Source: Atopsyche davidsoni (lineage: Eukaryota; Arthropoda; Insecta; Trichoptera; Hydrobiosidae). From it: DNA of 64,000 nucleotides. Under the pieces are notes generated by a model. The model saw nothing but the letters and a program-made list of their open reading frames with translations, made no database searches and was not told where the DNA came from. Numbering within the stretch: the stretch's first letter is position 1; each line of letters begins with the position of its first letter. Where the stretch lies: contig JAILWY010000009.1 in assembly GCA_022113835.1 (NCBI GenBank), forward strand, positions 15,414,001 to 15,478,000, given 5' to 3'. The translations under genes and the position numbers were made by a program. Shown here in pieces: positions 11,591-24,560 of the stretch.

Positions 11591-14500
11591 CTGCAACAAG
11601 AAAACGGCACATTAACTATCAAATCATTCAACACAGGAGTGTTTTACAACAAGAAAATCATACTTGAGATGCTGAAATGCGGCATCGAATTATTTTTTTA
11701 TGTTTATATGGTCATAATTTTAAAATCAGTCTACATCTATTATACTACTGTTACCAAAGATATTCTGAAACCTATATTGAATAAATTGCCTTACTGAAAG
11801 TAAACTCGAACTGCGAGTTTACTTACGAAGGCGTGACAGAGCACATCGCGTAGGAGGGCGAGGGTTAAAAAAAAAAGTTCGTCAGCGCAGATACCTCCGC
11901 GGAGAAAAAGCTGGCAACACTGTGTGCTTTATACGAGTTTTAAGGACTTGTCGGGGAAGCGCCTGGCGATAAATATCGAGTCGCGGGGGAGCTGCGCGAG
12001 TGTCACAATAAAGAAAACCTTCGGAGGAATTACATAATCCGCGACGCGATCCGGACAGTGATGGACTTATTGCGGATGAGGGAATATGGGAGGGCGTAGA
12101 TGTGTAATTGGAAATGTAATTTATGACGCATATATAACAATCGAATTATTATTAAGTGACTACATTACTGACGCACAAGGCACGAGGATGTCTTCACTGG
12201 TTGGGCGTTGTAATTATAGTCGCAGTAATAATGTGCAAGTCGGAAAATAAATATTTGCATTGTTGCTTGTGTTGAGCACTTCACGTGTTTTTTTTTTAAA
12301 CAATTAAAACTGACACATGCTATTTCGGTTGGCATGTCTGCCTGACAAAGCAAATCTGGTGTTAGTATATTTAAAAGACAGTGTAATCATTTTCATTTTT
12401 TATTGTAAACACAAAAAATATTCATAAAATATTTCTACTTAGCACTCGTGTCCAGCAACGACTTTTCACCCACGTTTCAGTAACTAGATATATTCTATGA
12501 AAACCTAATTGAACTATCATATAATACTATAATTGAATGCACATAAGCCTTATTACTTATAAGTAAGTTTAGTACACTGTATGAATTGATGACACAGTAA
12601 TAAAAAAAATCTCAAAACAGCTTTGCGGCCAGCAGCGGCGTGATCAACTCGAGCATTATGAGCTTGCGGAGCTTTTGAACTTCATAACGGACGCCGGCAC
12701 CAGACCACGAGGCCGCTGAAGCTACGAGCTGACTAATAAAGCACCGCCTTGTTTACATTATGGAAATGAAAAGCTGCATTCGGAATGGCGCAAAGACTTA
12801 ATGTGCTTTTGCATATTTAACATAACATATTCCAAAGAGAAGTTTACTTACAAACAAATATACATCATATAAGCTAGTAAATAAGTTGAAAGCAATTAAG
12901 ACTCTGTTTTTGCCTCTGGTTCTTCAAGCTTGGGTTCTCGTCGCTGGCTTAATGTAGAACTACTCGCGCGATTGTATAATACATGAATTAGTTTCATTTA
13001 TGTAAAGACACTAACAAATCATTTTATAATTTACGAGACTTATTTATTATACCAATTTTTTTCAGGGGCGTAAATGGGAAAGAAAATTTTTGATAACTGC
13101 AAAAAGTCTCTCGAAAGCATTTTTTGGAATTGTGAAAAGCTAAAATTGCAAAGTACACTAATTGATATCGATTGTAGAGGCATTTATTTTGTGCTATTGA
13201 ACCAACCACGAACAAAACCTGTAAGAGTTCTTTCGCCATGTGAATAAAACATCTTTAGAGTTTGTTAAAACGATTAAATTCTCACTGATAAAAGTGAAAA
13301 CAGTCGTTATCTAAAATAAATTTTATTTATAATTGACATGTTAATATGTTAATAGAACAAATGTTATTAAAAGTTACTCGCCTAATTTGTCATTTTGTCT
13401 ATCGTTAACTAGTTAGCTATATCTTCACAATAATTAAATTTTGAAATATGGTTCTACAAGCATAGCATTAAATCTTGAAACGACTGCTTTGATCAAAAAT
13501 CTGTTATTACATTTTCTTTGCATAATATTTACAGTGGATATTTTAGTCAATATACGATAAACAAATTTATCGCAAAATAATGATATTCTACAATTGTATC
13601 AAATATAATGTAAAACTGCGAGACAGAGACAATTCCGACCGCAAAATAAGACAACGGCGAACAAAAAACAGTAACGACAATCCATTACAGCCCGACTGGC
13701 AAATTACATTTTTGGTCATTATCCGCAAGAGATATCGGTATTCCTGACATCCCAATACGGGGCCCCTCTTCCCCACCCTGCAACGCGAGGAGGGGGGAGC
13801 AGAAGAAATTAGATCACTGAAGTCGCTTCGCTATAACAAGTCATTTACCTAGTAAACTAGCGAGAATGAATAGTATTATCATGGTCTAAAAGCATATACC
13901 ACTGCGAAAAAAAACAAGAGCACATCAAAAGGCATTCCCGTAGGATATTAACATGAAATTTCAGTAATGATTTCTGGATTTTCATCATAAGCAAATGCAG
14001 AAATATATCTCTTCTACCTATCCGAATTTCTAAATCCTACTACTTCTCTACATTCTCCCTTGTATATAACAACCTCCAGTAAAAAAATATCCATCATTTT
14101 CAAAGCAAAGCATGATGTCGTAGACCACATTGATTTAACGTCACGTTTTAAATTTTGTAAAATTTATAAGACAGACTTGTAAAAGCATTGATTGAAATAT
14201 GCATTAATAAAATTCGATGATATATTACTGTGAATCAATACGCATAGCACCGAAATGTACGTTGACAAATATTCAACAAAAATACATGCCATTGTTACAA
14301 GCTATATCACGTGCGAGCGAAACAAGAAACCAACAGACTTCCTACAGTGCGACTAGTGTATGTGGGCGCGATAGAGCGCTGTGTATATATTTTTTTCACA
14401 AATCATGCCCTAACAAAACGCCAAGAGTGACAGCCGCCAGACAAGGTGCTAATGTGTCTCTCGAGGGCCGCCATCCATCATGGCAGGCGACAAACGAACT

Positions 14501-17500
14501 GCCAATTCTGTAAATAGGCCACCCGGCGTCCGCGACATTCTCCGGCCCATCAAGCATTCAAGTCCGCCACAAAGGTAAATAAGCACGATACAAGGTGGAA
14601 TTCAAAGGACTTACGAGGCGTTGACGTTTGCGGAACGACTGAGTAGATCAAAGCTTGCCTGCTTGACCATAATAATAAGTTAAGAGTATCCACAATAGGC
14701 ATTGCAGTACATATAAGATGATTTGGTTTCGGTCTCCGTGCTGGGACCGTAACGTCGAAGGCCAGAAAACTTCAAGTAGCTCAACACACAAGAAACCAAA
14801 CCATTTAAAAACAACAGCTGACAAAATCTACAACCATACCTAGCAGTACAGATATTCGTACGCTAGGTTTACCGCAGTTATGCATGTTTAAGGAATGGAT
14901 ATACCACAAGGAAACGATTTCATAAAACCTGCACAGACAATCATGGAAAGGCGTTTAAACTGAAATTACATATCAATATTTTCGACCTTTACTCGGTAGA
15001 ATTTTATTTAAAATATTTAAGGTAAATAATCTAAGTAAGTTGTAATAATTATACAGAAATAAACGTTAGGTCTTCTATCAGAACTGCGCTTCAATAGCAT
15101 GCCGCCTGTGCTCATCAGGACCCTCGCACCGTTCATTCCATCACACAAACACGCGGTACTTACTATACACTGCCTCTTTGATGCATTAACTAGTTACTTT
15201 AGTTTCACCACTGCAATTACCCTTTACTGATCAGAATATATCGATCCACCCTAAGAACTACAATTCCATATATACATAAAACCTTACACCCTCATTTATA
15301 GACCTATTATTTAAAAGTAATCACGTCTATTTAACATCGTGCGATACGTAAAAAATAAAACTAGTGAACATTCAGAAACACGCCAAACTATACCTCCCCT
15401 TTTCGAAGCAAATAAATTACAAATCATTGGTATTAAACTACGGTTCACGTTTAGTTACAATATACATGGCGTGTCACAAATGGCGCACGTTAGCAAAATT
15501 AACAAACTCCAAGTGCCTGAGAATCTAGCATAACTCGTATATTGGGAGGGATCGAGTCCGCGGGGCTCGTCTTATGCCAAAGAACGTTTTTATCGCATTC
15601 TAGCGTTCGAGCTGGCGGTGATGTAAGCCAACAACGAATATGACAATGGAGTATTTCGGTATGTGGAGCGCATACATTTCGCTTTGACCGAAGACCGGTA
15701 ACGACCGAGCGAGTGAGAATTCCGAAGTATCACTTCCTCGGGCGGAAGCGGGTCGGTCAAGTTCGAAGGCGTCTTGCGGCGTCCGCCCGCTGCCAAGTTC
15801 ACGGACATTGTATGGAAATGTATCGGAATCGATTCAATGTAACATGTTGGAGAAGCACGCCATCGAGAAACCAGAAACATGCACGTGCATAAACATTGTT
15901 ATATAAACTGTTTAAGCTCATTTAATCATGAAACAAAATTAAGATTCTTGGTGGGTTCTTCACTGTGTGTTAAACAACGTAGATTCAGGTAGTTTATCGT
16001 AAATAACAATATCATACGCTAAGGATACTAATATTTTTTTTACATTAGTATGCTAACAAAAATTCACTTAGCAATACCTACAATTTAAAAAAAAACCACT
16101 TAAAATCAACATTTTATTTATTCTGTTGGCGACTACCGATTACTAAAGTATAAACAATTCAATTAAAACAAAAAGAAATAAAAGTAATAACGGCACATTT
16201 TACATATTTCCACCCGGCTGGGCATCAGAGTAAACATTCGCCATTCACAAAAAAAACTGTATAAATTAGCATAACCCAAGCATAAGCACCTGCACTCTGT
16301 GAATAGCCAGCGTTTATAAATAATGGATTCCTCGAAGCCGAACTGGGGTAGCGCCGCCGAGCCCGGAGTCCTCCCAGGCAGCCTCCCCGACAAGACCCTA
16401 ATTAGGTCATTACCGCCCCCTCGAGCTGCGCCGCTCGTAATTTTAGTTATGATGCTCCTGCAAATTGGCCGTACGTTTTTGTAGAGCTTTTTGTCTGGAG
16501 TTTGCATAATGTGCCAAAGCAACTACGTGATTTTTTGCTCCTGTGGAAAGCTTTGATCTATACGTGTGCTTCAACCGGCTAACTTATCGTGTTTTTTTTT
16601 GTAATGTATTTTGCTCATACCTAAGCGTTACGCCCGTTTTCCACGTGTGACCGACTTGTTACGTGTCTAATATTTGTTTGCCTTGTGATATACTCGTAAA
16701 CACATTACAACAAAAATTTTACTACAGAAATTCCTTTATAAAAATACGTGAATACTTATTCTATAGAATATCTGGATAGCTCGACAATTTTGCTTGAACA
16801 ATAGATCTCCAGAAGTTTTGGTAAAAGTATTTCAGGTCAAAATAAAATTTCTTTGGTATTTTTTAACAAAAGTTTTCGGAATAAATTTATACCGCCTTCT
16901 TCAACTATACAATGGAAGGATCAGTAGATGTCGTCATCCGCCTCCCAGGCACCCACTGTGCGGCGAACACATCCGGCACCCGATTCGGTTTCCCTCTTGC
17001 ACTGGGCATCCAACTACTAACACTTTTATTACGATTATACATAATTACGAGACAGGCAGCCTCTTGGAACACGTCGACCTCATCCGGTGCATTAATTTTC
17101 CGATTGAGTCATAACGAAAAATCTGCCGAGATCTCTTTTCAATTACGGTTAGTGTATTAATAAAGTTGAAATTTGTCATATAAGGGTCAGAAGTACGTGG
17201 GTTGGTTCGGAATTAATAGGTTTTTTTTTTAATATCGGAGAGTTTCGCATCACGCGATACGGTGTCGGGACATGCGTGCCCGACCTGAGGGGGAGAGTGT
17301 CCCCCGACTTGGTATTCCACGAAGAATTCCGCAACGCGGGGATGTTCGCAAGCGCAGGCCCGCCGCGGTGTTAAATATGACAAATCAATCGAGCGATCCC
17401 TCAACACAACCTGTCTAAAAAATACGAGCGCAGGATCAATAAACATACGAAAGGTGTGTATTAACCCAGTCCTTGTATAGATAGAGAGAATTGATGGGTA

Positions 17501-20500
17501 TGCATAATTATATAATCAATAAATTCGAATGAATGAACAATTCATTCATTGATAATCAGCGTGAAGAATATATTGCAAGTTTGTAAAACGATCTGTTCAT
17601 AGAAGGATACTGTATAATCGATTGTTCGACGACCGAATAATAAACAAAAATTAGATTGAACGTTCCTTTAAAAAAAAAAAAAAGAAAAAGGCTGACAAAT
17701 AATAAATTTCCAAACCGTTCAATGCAAGTGTAGAAAAACAGAATATGTATTTCTTTAATAAATATCATGTAGCTCGTTATTTTAGTTAAATAAAATTTTA
17801 AAATATATAGTAGGAAACAGTAGGATAGATTTTTCGTGCGAGCTGATTGTACTTTTGTCGATACTTTTGTCAGCTGTAAAAAAATTATAAACGTAACTCT
17901 AATGTACACGAAACTTAAATAAATTATTACTTAAGTTAAATTAAAGTAACTTATGTGATGTAGAATAATAATATATCCTCTTTTCATAAAGCGACCTTGT
18001 CTAAAGCGCAATGTGCTATCAGACCATAAAGAGGAGATTCATTGAGAAGAAGTTTGTTCCAAATCAGAGGTCGGGGCGGCATAAATCAAAAAAGCCTTTT
18101 CCCCCGCCCCGGCAGACTCGCACACACGAGAATTTCATTTCGGCATAAAACGTATTTCAGTCAGGGGAGGCACATAAAACGCCCCTGTGCAAATGATGGC
18201 GAATGAAAAGGCGTTCGTTGAAACAGGTGTCACCTGAAAAGTCTAAGGAATTCTCTACAATAGTTATTCGAATGATATCCCTGTCGATTTCCAAAATGGA
18301 TTGAAACATTTTCCTTTGCGGTTGTTTATGTCTTTAGAAATGTTTCTGGGAAAGTACCGTACAAAAAGACCTTATAAGATGCAGAACTTAAAAGCAAATA
18401 TGTTATCAACAACCTGATTAATAAGGTTCAGAATTAATATAAACAATAAGATATGAGGAGTTAATTGAGATTTGTCAAAATGAAGTCCTCAGTTGCTGTT
18501 ATCGGTCCCTCGAGAGCCACAACGGCATCTGCCTGATGAAAACTACATTAAGTAAACAAGAACCTTACAGAAAATCCCCTTACATCATGATGCGCTCTAA
18601 GCACCTACACACTACCACAATATCACGTTTTATTACCGATACCCGCAGGGAGAATAGATGTTACAGCAAAGCTACCAGAAACGCGAACATTGACATACTA
18701 AACTGTGTTTATTTGAAACTTTTCTTCGTACAAAAAAAATAGCAGAAAAAACGCCAAAAAAGTTATAAAGGAACACACAAATAAACCAAAGAGATTCGAA
18801 ACTTTTAAAATCAGTTGAATTAACAATTTAATTTACTCAAAACAAATAAAGAGTGAAGGATTGTAATGATTGCAGATATTTATAGTAGGCCTGCGTTCTA
18901 TAGTACTCGGATGGTGATTGAATACGACACGGGACAAATTTGATATTTTTATCTGGCAAATATCCTTACTGTACATATTAAGTTACTTATTTTGAGGTTA
19001 CAATTAGAATCAAACAATTAATTTATATGATAAACAATCGTGAATATCACATGTAAGGGTGGAATTTGTAAGTATTTTATATTAGCTTTTATAAAAAAGA
19101 TAGTATCGTAGTAGATATATAGTGTATACATTACTTTCTAGATACAACAAGACTACTATAAATAATGAGAAACAATTTAGATAAAGAAAACCACAACACA
19201 GAGATAAATGTGTAATAAACAAAAAAAAAACAATAGAATGGAATACTTTTCTCACAAAAAATGTTGAATTTCTGGAATATTCTAATGGTTACATCCGTTG
19301 GATTCATCCATCAAAAGACCTGAATTTTTCAGCAAGATTTTAATATTACAAAACCCGTATGACTTGTCTTTTTCCGTACTTTTCTCATTATTGAAATTCG
19401 CATATTTGTCGTATAAAAAAAATCTAGGTAAGAATGAGAATATGATTAGGCGGATGGGCGCAGCTGAGAAATCATAATGATGAGAACAGCGCTTTTCATT
19501 AATCTTGCAAATAAAGACGACCTAAAAAAAATATTGTATTGAAGTGGCCAGAAAGAAGTTTTGAAAACTGATGTGATTTAAGTTATTTCTAACGAAACTA
19601 TAATCTCGTTACTGTTGTATTATCTGACTATTTCTATAATAATACCAACGCAAAATAGTAAAATATTATTAGCTGTAGCGATTAGAATAAGTATCCCATC
19701 GACTTCGGAGTTATTTTTAGCATAGCAACACAGTAATGCTAGTGGTTTGCGATCGACGTCAGCGAATCCACTTCGGCTGCGGCAACTCTTTCAAGAGACA
19801 GGAACCCCTCGAGCCCCGCATTAAATGCATGATCACAGGGCGAGAGCATCTGTAGTTTCCATTCGGCAGACCACAAAGGGCGGCGCCCCGGGTGTGACGT
19901 CAGAGGGCGGGGGCGCTGAAATATTCACCTGGGCAGCTCAGCCGCCGCCGGCTGCACCTGGGACCGCCGGTGAATAACGCGGGGGTTGTAAAGCCGGCAG
20001 TTGGTAACAGGGTGGCTAGGCTTTTTATTAAACCATAAAAAAAAAATCTGTCTAGTTTGCATGCTCTAATGAAATGAACCTTTATGAATAAGAGATTGAC
20101 TCAATGCATTCAAAGCGTTAACAGACTTTCAATCAAAATAGTGATGGTTAAAATGATGTATCGATATACTGCATATTGATATATTGTATGGGTTTTTCTA
20201 CGCTTAGAGCTTATATCACCAGTTTTCACAAATAAACTAGGCAAGTTCGAACGCAGATTGTAAAAAAATAATAATAGGTCTATTATATAGAATTTACACC
20301 TAAACTGAAATAGACGTGAATCACAAATTACTCGTATATAATTTTGAGATATGCTTGACTACCGTTTTAAAAGTTCAAAATGAATTATGTGATACAATTA
20401 AAGCCGGTTTTTTTAAATGTGGAATTATGATATTTTGGTCTTCCGATTACTTGTTTATCAATTGAATCAAAATCACCGTACAATTCAACGCTAGTGTTAT

Positions 20501-21330
20501 AAATAAATAAATGCTAAAAATTCTCGAACGCAAACGATACATGTTTTATATTTTAGTAATGTATGGCAAAACATTTTCTTCAATGACATAAAAAAAAAAA
20601 TACAGTGAACAGAGCGTGCCGATAATATTGCAGTACAGTAAATTTAATACGTGAAAATAAAAACGTGCCGATGTTTCAGTTTCAGGGCCGCGACTGCGGG
20701 CGAGGGCGTCTGGAGTCGCGACGATCCCGAGCATGCCGGAATATTCAAGCGGTGTGAGACACCGCATGGAGAATTTATGGAACCGTACGAGGGATGGGTG
20801 TGTCCGGGGGAGAGCGTCTCGGCAGTGGAACATCGTCTAGCGGAGATTTCCAGAGCCGACGGTGCAGTCGTGCAACGTGGCACCCGCTCCGCCCCTACAA
20901 TGGAATGAATGTAATGTAATGTCCTGCATACATTAACATAAAAATCTCCAATATGTATAGTATAATCTCGAATAGTATACAAACTCAGTGTGGTACCATT
21001 CAAAAGTTGAGTCATGAAAACAAAAACCGATTATACGTACGAGCGAGAACCGTTCTAATTATTATTAATTCATTGAATAAATTTGCTGCATTCAATGGTT
21101 TAAACATTATCACTAAATGAAAAAAAAAAAAATGCGTTTACATTTCGTACAAAGTTTGCTAGGAGATAGGTTGGAATGTGATTGATAAAGGATTCCACCG
21201 ATGAGTCAGCTGAGAGCGGCCGGGGACGCAGAAGCAGGGGGCATCCGGACGTGGAGCGCGATAAGTGGAGCAGGGGGCCGCAGATAGCGCTATCGGAGAG
21301 GCCAGCCTCGGAGCACCTCGCGTTCCGCTA

Positions 21331-21363
21331 CTGCTACTGCTGCTGCTGCTGCTGCTGATGCTG
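21331..21363. repeat. CTG trinucleotide microsatellite
   Basis: The tract holds ten CTG or near-CTG units with CTA and ATG interruptions; the pure run is (CTG)7 at 21337-21357. It sits in a GC-rich island (about 21180-21540). Reading it on the minus strand gives an alanine/valine-rich run in a short open frame, which I regard as a by-product of the repeat. Confidence 0.85.
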
Positions 21364-24300
21364 ACCGACCTCCGGTCTCCGGCGGCCGCAAACAGTCCCG
21401 GCTGACTCTGTCCGGCTTGGAAAGTTCCAGAAAGTAGAAGTTCCGCTGGAGCATATTACCGGAACGTTTTGCTAACTTTGCGGGCGACGGCAACTTCTAA
21501 ATTAGTTTGATATAGTAGCCGAGTCAGTGGGCGTGTTTCGGTACCTTGATTGTGCAAAGGTGATCTATTTATAATTTCTTATGAAACTAAAAGCAGTGAC
21601 GTAGCGTACGAGAGTATAATAGAATAACTACCTATTAATACAGACTTCGACTGTTATAAAAAATATACATCATATTGCTTATATATGCTTTTTATCATGT
21701 GCTTATAATTTACAAAACAGTACTTGCCTATCGGTTTCAAAGGCTGTCGGAATATAAGGCGTATAATTATGCATTTTCAATACCCGCAATGTTTGTTGCT
21801 CGGTGACAGCTAATGCTTCATAAATACCAGTTACGCCGGGTCTGAGACATCATAACGAATTAACTAAACCGCTTCACTTTCAAAATCAAAGTCGAAAAGC
21901 AGCAAAACCTTTCAAAATTACTTCCCATAGTATAGTAAAATATAAGCACCTCACATTTTTTGACACATTATGTTCAGTATAAAGGGAAAAAACGGTATAT
22001 ATAAAAACCTCAAGCAGTTCAACACTAAATATCTTTAAATACAACTACTAGCAAACATACAAACATGAGTGAAGTAACTGTTAGAGATTAGTCTTTTTAT
22101 TTATTTTTAAAAAAAACTTATATAAATGGCCCGTAGTTAAGAATTTCAGATCCTCACCTACTGGCGTTTCTTACAAATGACTGCGTGAGGGGAGAGCAAT
22201 CACCGAATAAATCACCACTCGATGCAAAAATAGACCAACAATGGAAACGAATCTGAATGAAGTTAAACAATAAAAGCCGAGCGGAAGCGCGAACGCCGAT
22301 ACATCAAAGGAGTTTGTTTTGCGCACACGCCATTTTTCTGGTAAAAATAAACGAGAATGAAATTCACAGACTGCGTAAAATTCCATACGTGCTGGGAGCG
22401 AATAAATAATAAACGTGTATTCATTACACAACAGTATACACGGTATGTCGTAACCAATGGTATCACATTCGTTTGAAATCGAAGTTTTGTTATTTATATC
22501 TGGCGCGGAATGTTTAAAACAAATGTTTTAAACACTCACAGATAGAATTTTAACAATTTTAGATAGTTAGGTTAGGTTTCAGATAGGTTTTATTAAATAA
22601 TGGCTTACTCTTTGGCGTAATCAAAATGATGTACTAAAAAGTGGTTAAAACAAAAACACATTCTTTAAATCAAAATAACATTTGATTAGTATCGACTTTT
22701 ATAACAAAATTATAATATTGTTATAGGACTTGAAAATAATATTAAATGTTACCGAATGCTGAAACACGGTGTACGTAAATAATTGTCGATCTTCGGTTTA
22801 CGGAAATATTCCCACGTGATTAACGGCCTAAGTGAAATATCTAAGCATGTTATTAAAGAAGAGTTGAGCACAGAACCAATCCCGATGATAATAAATCAGA
22901 CGACGATGACCTTCGTAGCTCATTTCATCGGAAAAAACCGTACGGTGAGGAGGCACCGTTTTAATGAACAGGCGAATTATATTTGAATCATCAGCAGGCC
23001 AATAAAAAAAATAATAGCCATTATTAAAATAACATAACGTTAAAATGTTGTTTTTCTTCCGATCTTAAGTACTAAACTATGTATGTAACGCTACGTAGTA
23101 AATTATTCAAGATCACAAGAATACAATAAAAATTTATTTTCGATATTCAATAAAGCAGAATTCAAAACATTTAGTCATGCTTTTCGTAGATATTGAATGT
23201 TTATAGACAATATCGATTCACCGGCGTTTGGCAGAAGTCTTATCTGACTTGGCAGACGGGTTGATAGAGTGGTTATGTAAGACAAAAATATATATATCAA
23301 GATTTATCATCTGCGGTGGCTTTTTAATTTGCAGGAAAATCATAAAAACTACGTCTTAAGATTTTTTAGCTTCTAATCATTATCAGGATTCCAGTTTGGT
23401 AACGAATTAAACTTCTGTTATCAGACAAACTTTCATAGATACTTATAATATTTTCAATATATTTAAATTGCTCTTTATCAAGATCAATCGAACTACTAAA
23501 TCAAACAGGTGTGAACATATCATTCGTGTGAAACACAAAAATATACATTAATAAACCATTTACATACCACCATAAATAAAATACGAATAAGTGTTTAAAA
23601 ATAAGAGATATCTTCTTAATTAGTTACATTAAATACAGCAAACTTAACCATTGTTTGCTTTCTTATACATTTTTTTGAATTACTCAATCACAAGGAATGC
23701 GATATATTGAAATGTTGAAAAAAAAAAAAAAGCTATTGTACGCGAATCGGAAAGCAATGATTCACATCCCGTAGTTAAAATAGCAACAAGCAAAACATCC
23801 AAACAGCCCATTGTGTGCGGGCGATCATATCGGAATGCATTCACCAACAAATAAAACATCGCCAAAGAAATGGACTGTGTTTCACGCATAAGTAATGCAT
23901 CCAGGAAACGATGCCGAAAAGTGAGAGAACAACAATGAACGTCGCCGCGGGGAGTTGACGCACGTGGACCGGAAAGAGAGGAATTAGCGGTTATCTGTCA
24001 GGTAGGTGTGTTGGGTAAAAAATAAACAATAGCCGAGAAGGTGCTACATGCGAGATACGCAACTGGAATGGAGGGATTGAATATTTGATAGCGGCAGTAT
24101 CTTCTGACGTACAGGTAAGCTGATTCTACCTCCACGAGCGGGATCCGGTACAACATGATATTTGACGACGGTTTGTCGGTTATTTAATACATCAGTGCTA
24201 ATACCAAAAAAAAAAACATACTGAATGTCATTTGTTATACAACTAATAACAAAACATGTAATAAGCAATAAAACTACTTAAAACAAGTATGTTTTAAACC

Positions 24301-24430
24301 GTGCCATCTTGCAACTGTAATTTGTTACCACTTGAATTATATTATCATTAATCAACATTCACACACGTCAAATATTTTATAATTTTATAAAAATATTTTC
24401 ATTTTGGATTTCGATTGTGAATTATAACCC

Positions 24431-24560
24431 ATGTTGGCTCAGTGGTTTACACAGCAGAATCTTGGTCCGCAGAACAGTCCAAGGTTCGATCCCCGTGATG
24501 ACAGGTTAAAACCAGACTTTATTGGGATCACGCCTGTTTCAGTTTCAAATAGCACGTGTC
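24431..24560 (+). repeat. tRNA-derived SINE head with polymerase III A and B boxes
   Basis: TGGCTCAGTGG at 24435-24445 fits the A-box consensus TRGYNNANNGG at every fixed position. GGTTCGATCCC at 24483-24493 fits the B-box consensus. The 37-nt gap between the boxes is within the range for tRNA-type promoters. Downstream sequence does not fold as a tRNA, so this looks like the 5' head of a tRNA-derived SINE or a tRNA pseudogene, not a functional tRNA gene. No target duplication or tail could be fixed, so the right boundary is approximate. Confidence 0.6.

Larger units (their letters stand above)
5416..24430. other. Gene-poor AT-rich spacer with scattered GC-rich islands
   Basis: No protein-coding gene is recognised. 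GC-richer islands are visible at about 7920-8060, 9240-9310, 9420-9630, 11270-12080, 12610-12760, 14340-14650, 15540-15870, 16320-16450, 16900-17120, 17230-17440, 18060-18240, 19740-20010, 20670-20910, 21180-21540 and 23920-24010. The island at 19740-20010 holds a palindromic CRE (TGACGTCA, 19895-19902) and two CACCTG E-boxes. Small perfect hairpins occur at 9263-9280, 11798-11824, 17528-17550 and 22511-22534. The pattern fits an intronic or intergenic cis-regulatory landscape, but conservation cannot be judged from one sequence. Confidence 0.55.

Noticed and set aside
16163..16522. 119-codon minus-strand open frame
   Set aside because: Mixed AT-rich and GC-rich composition, no domain, ends in a Phe/Tyr-rich tail typical of AT-driven frames.
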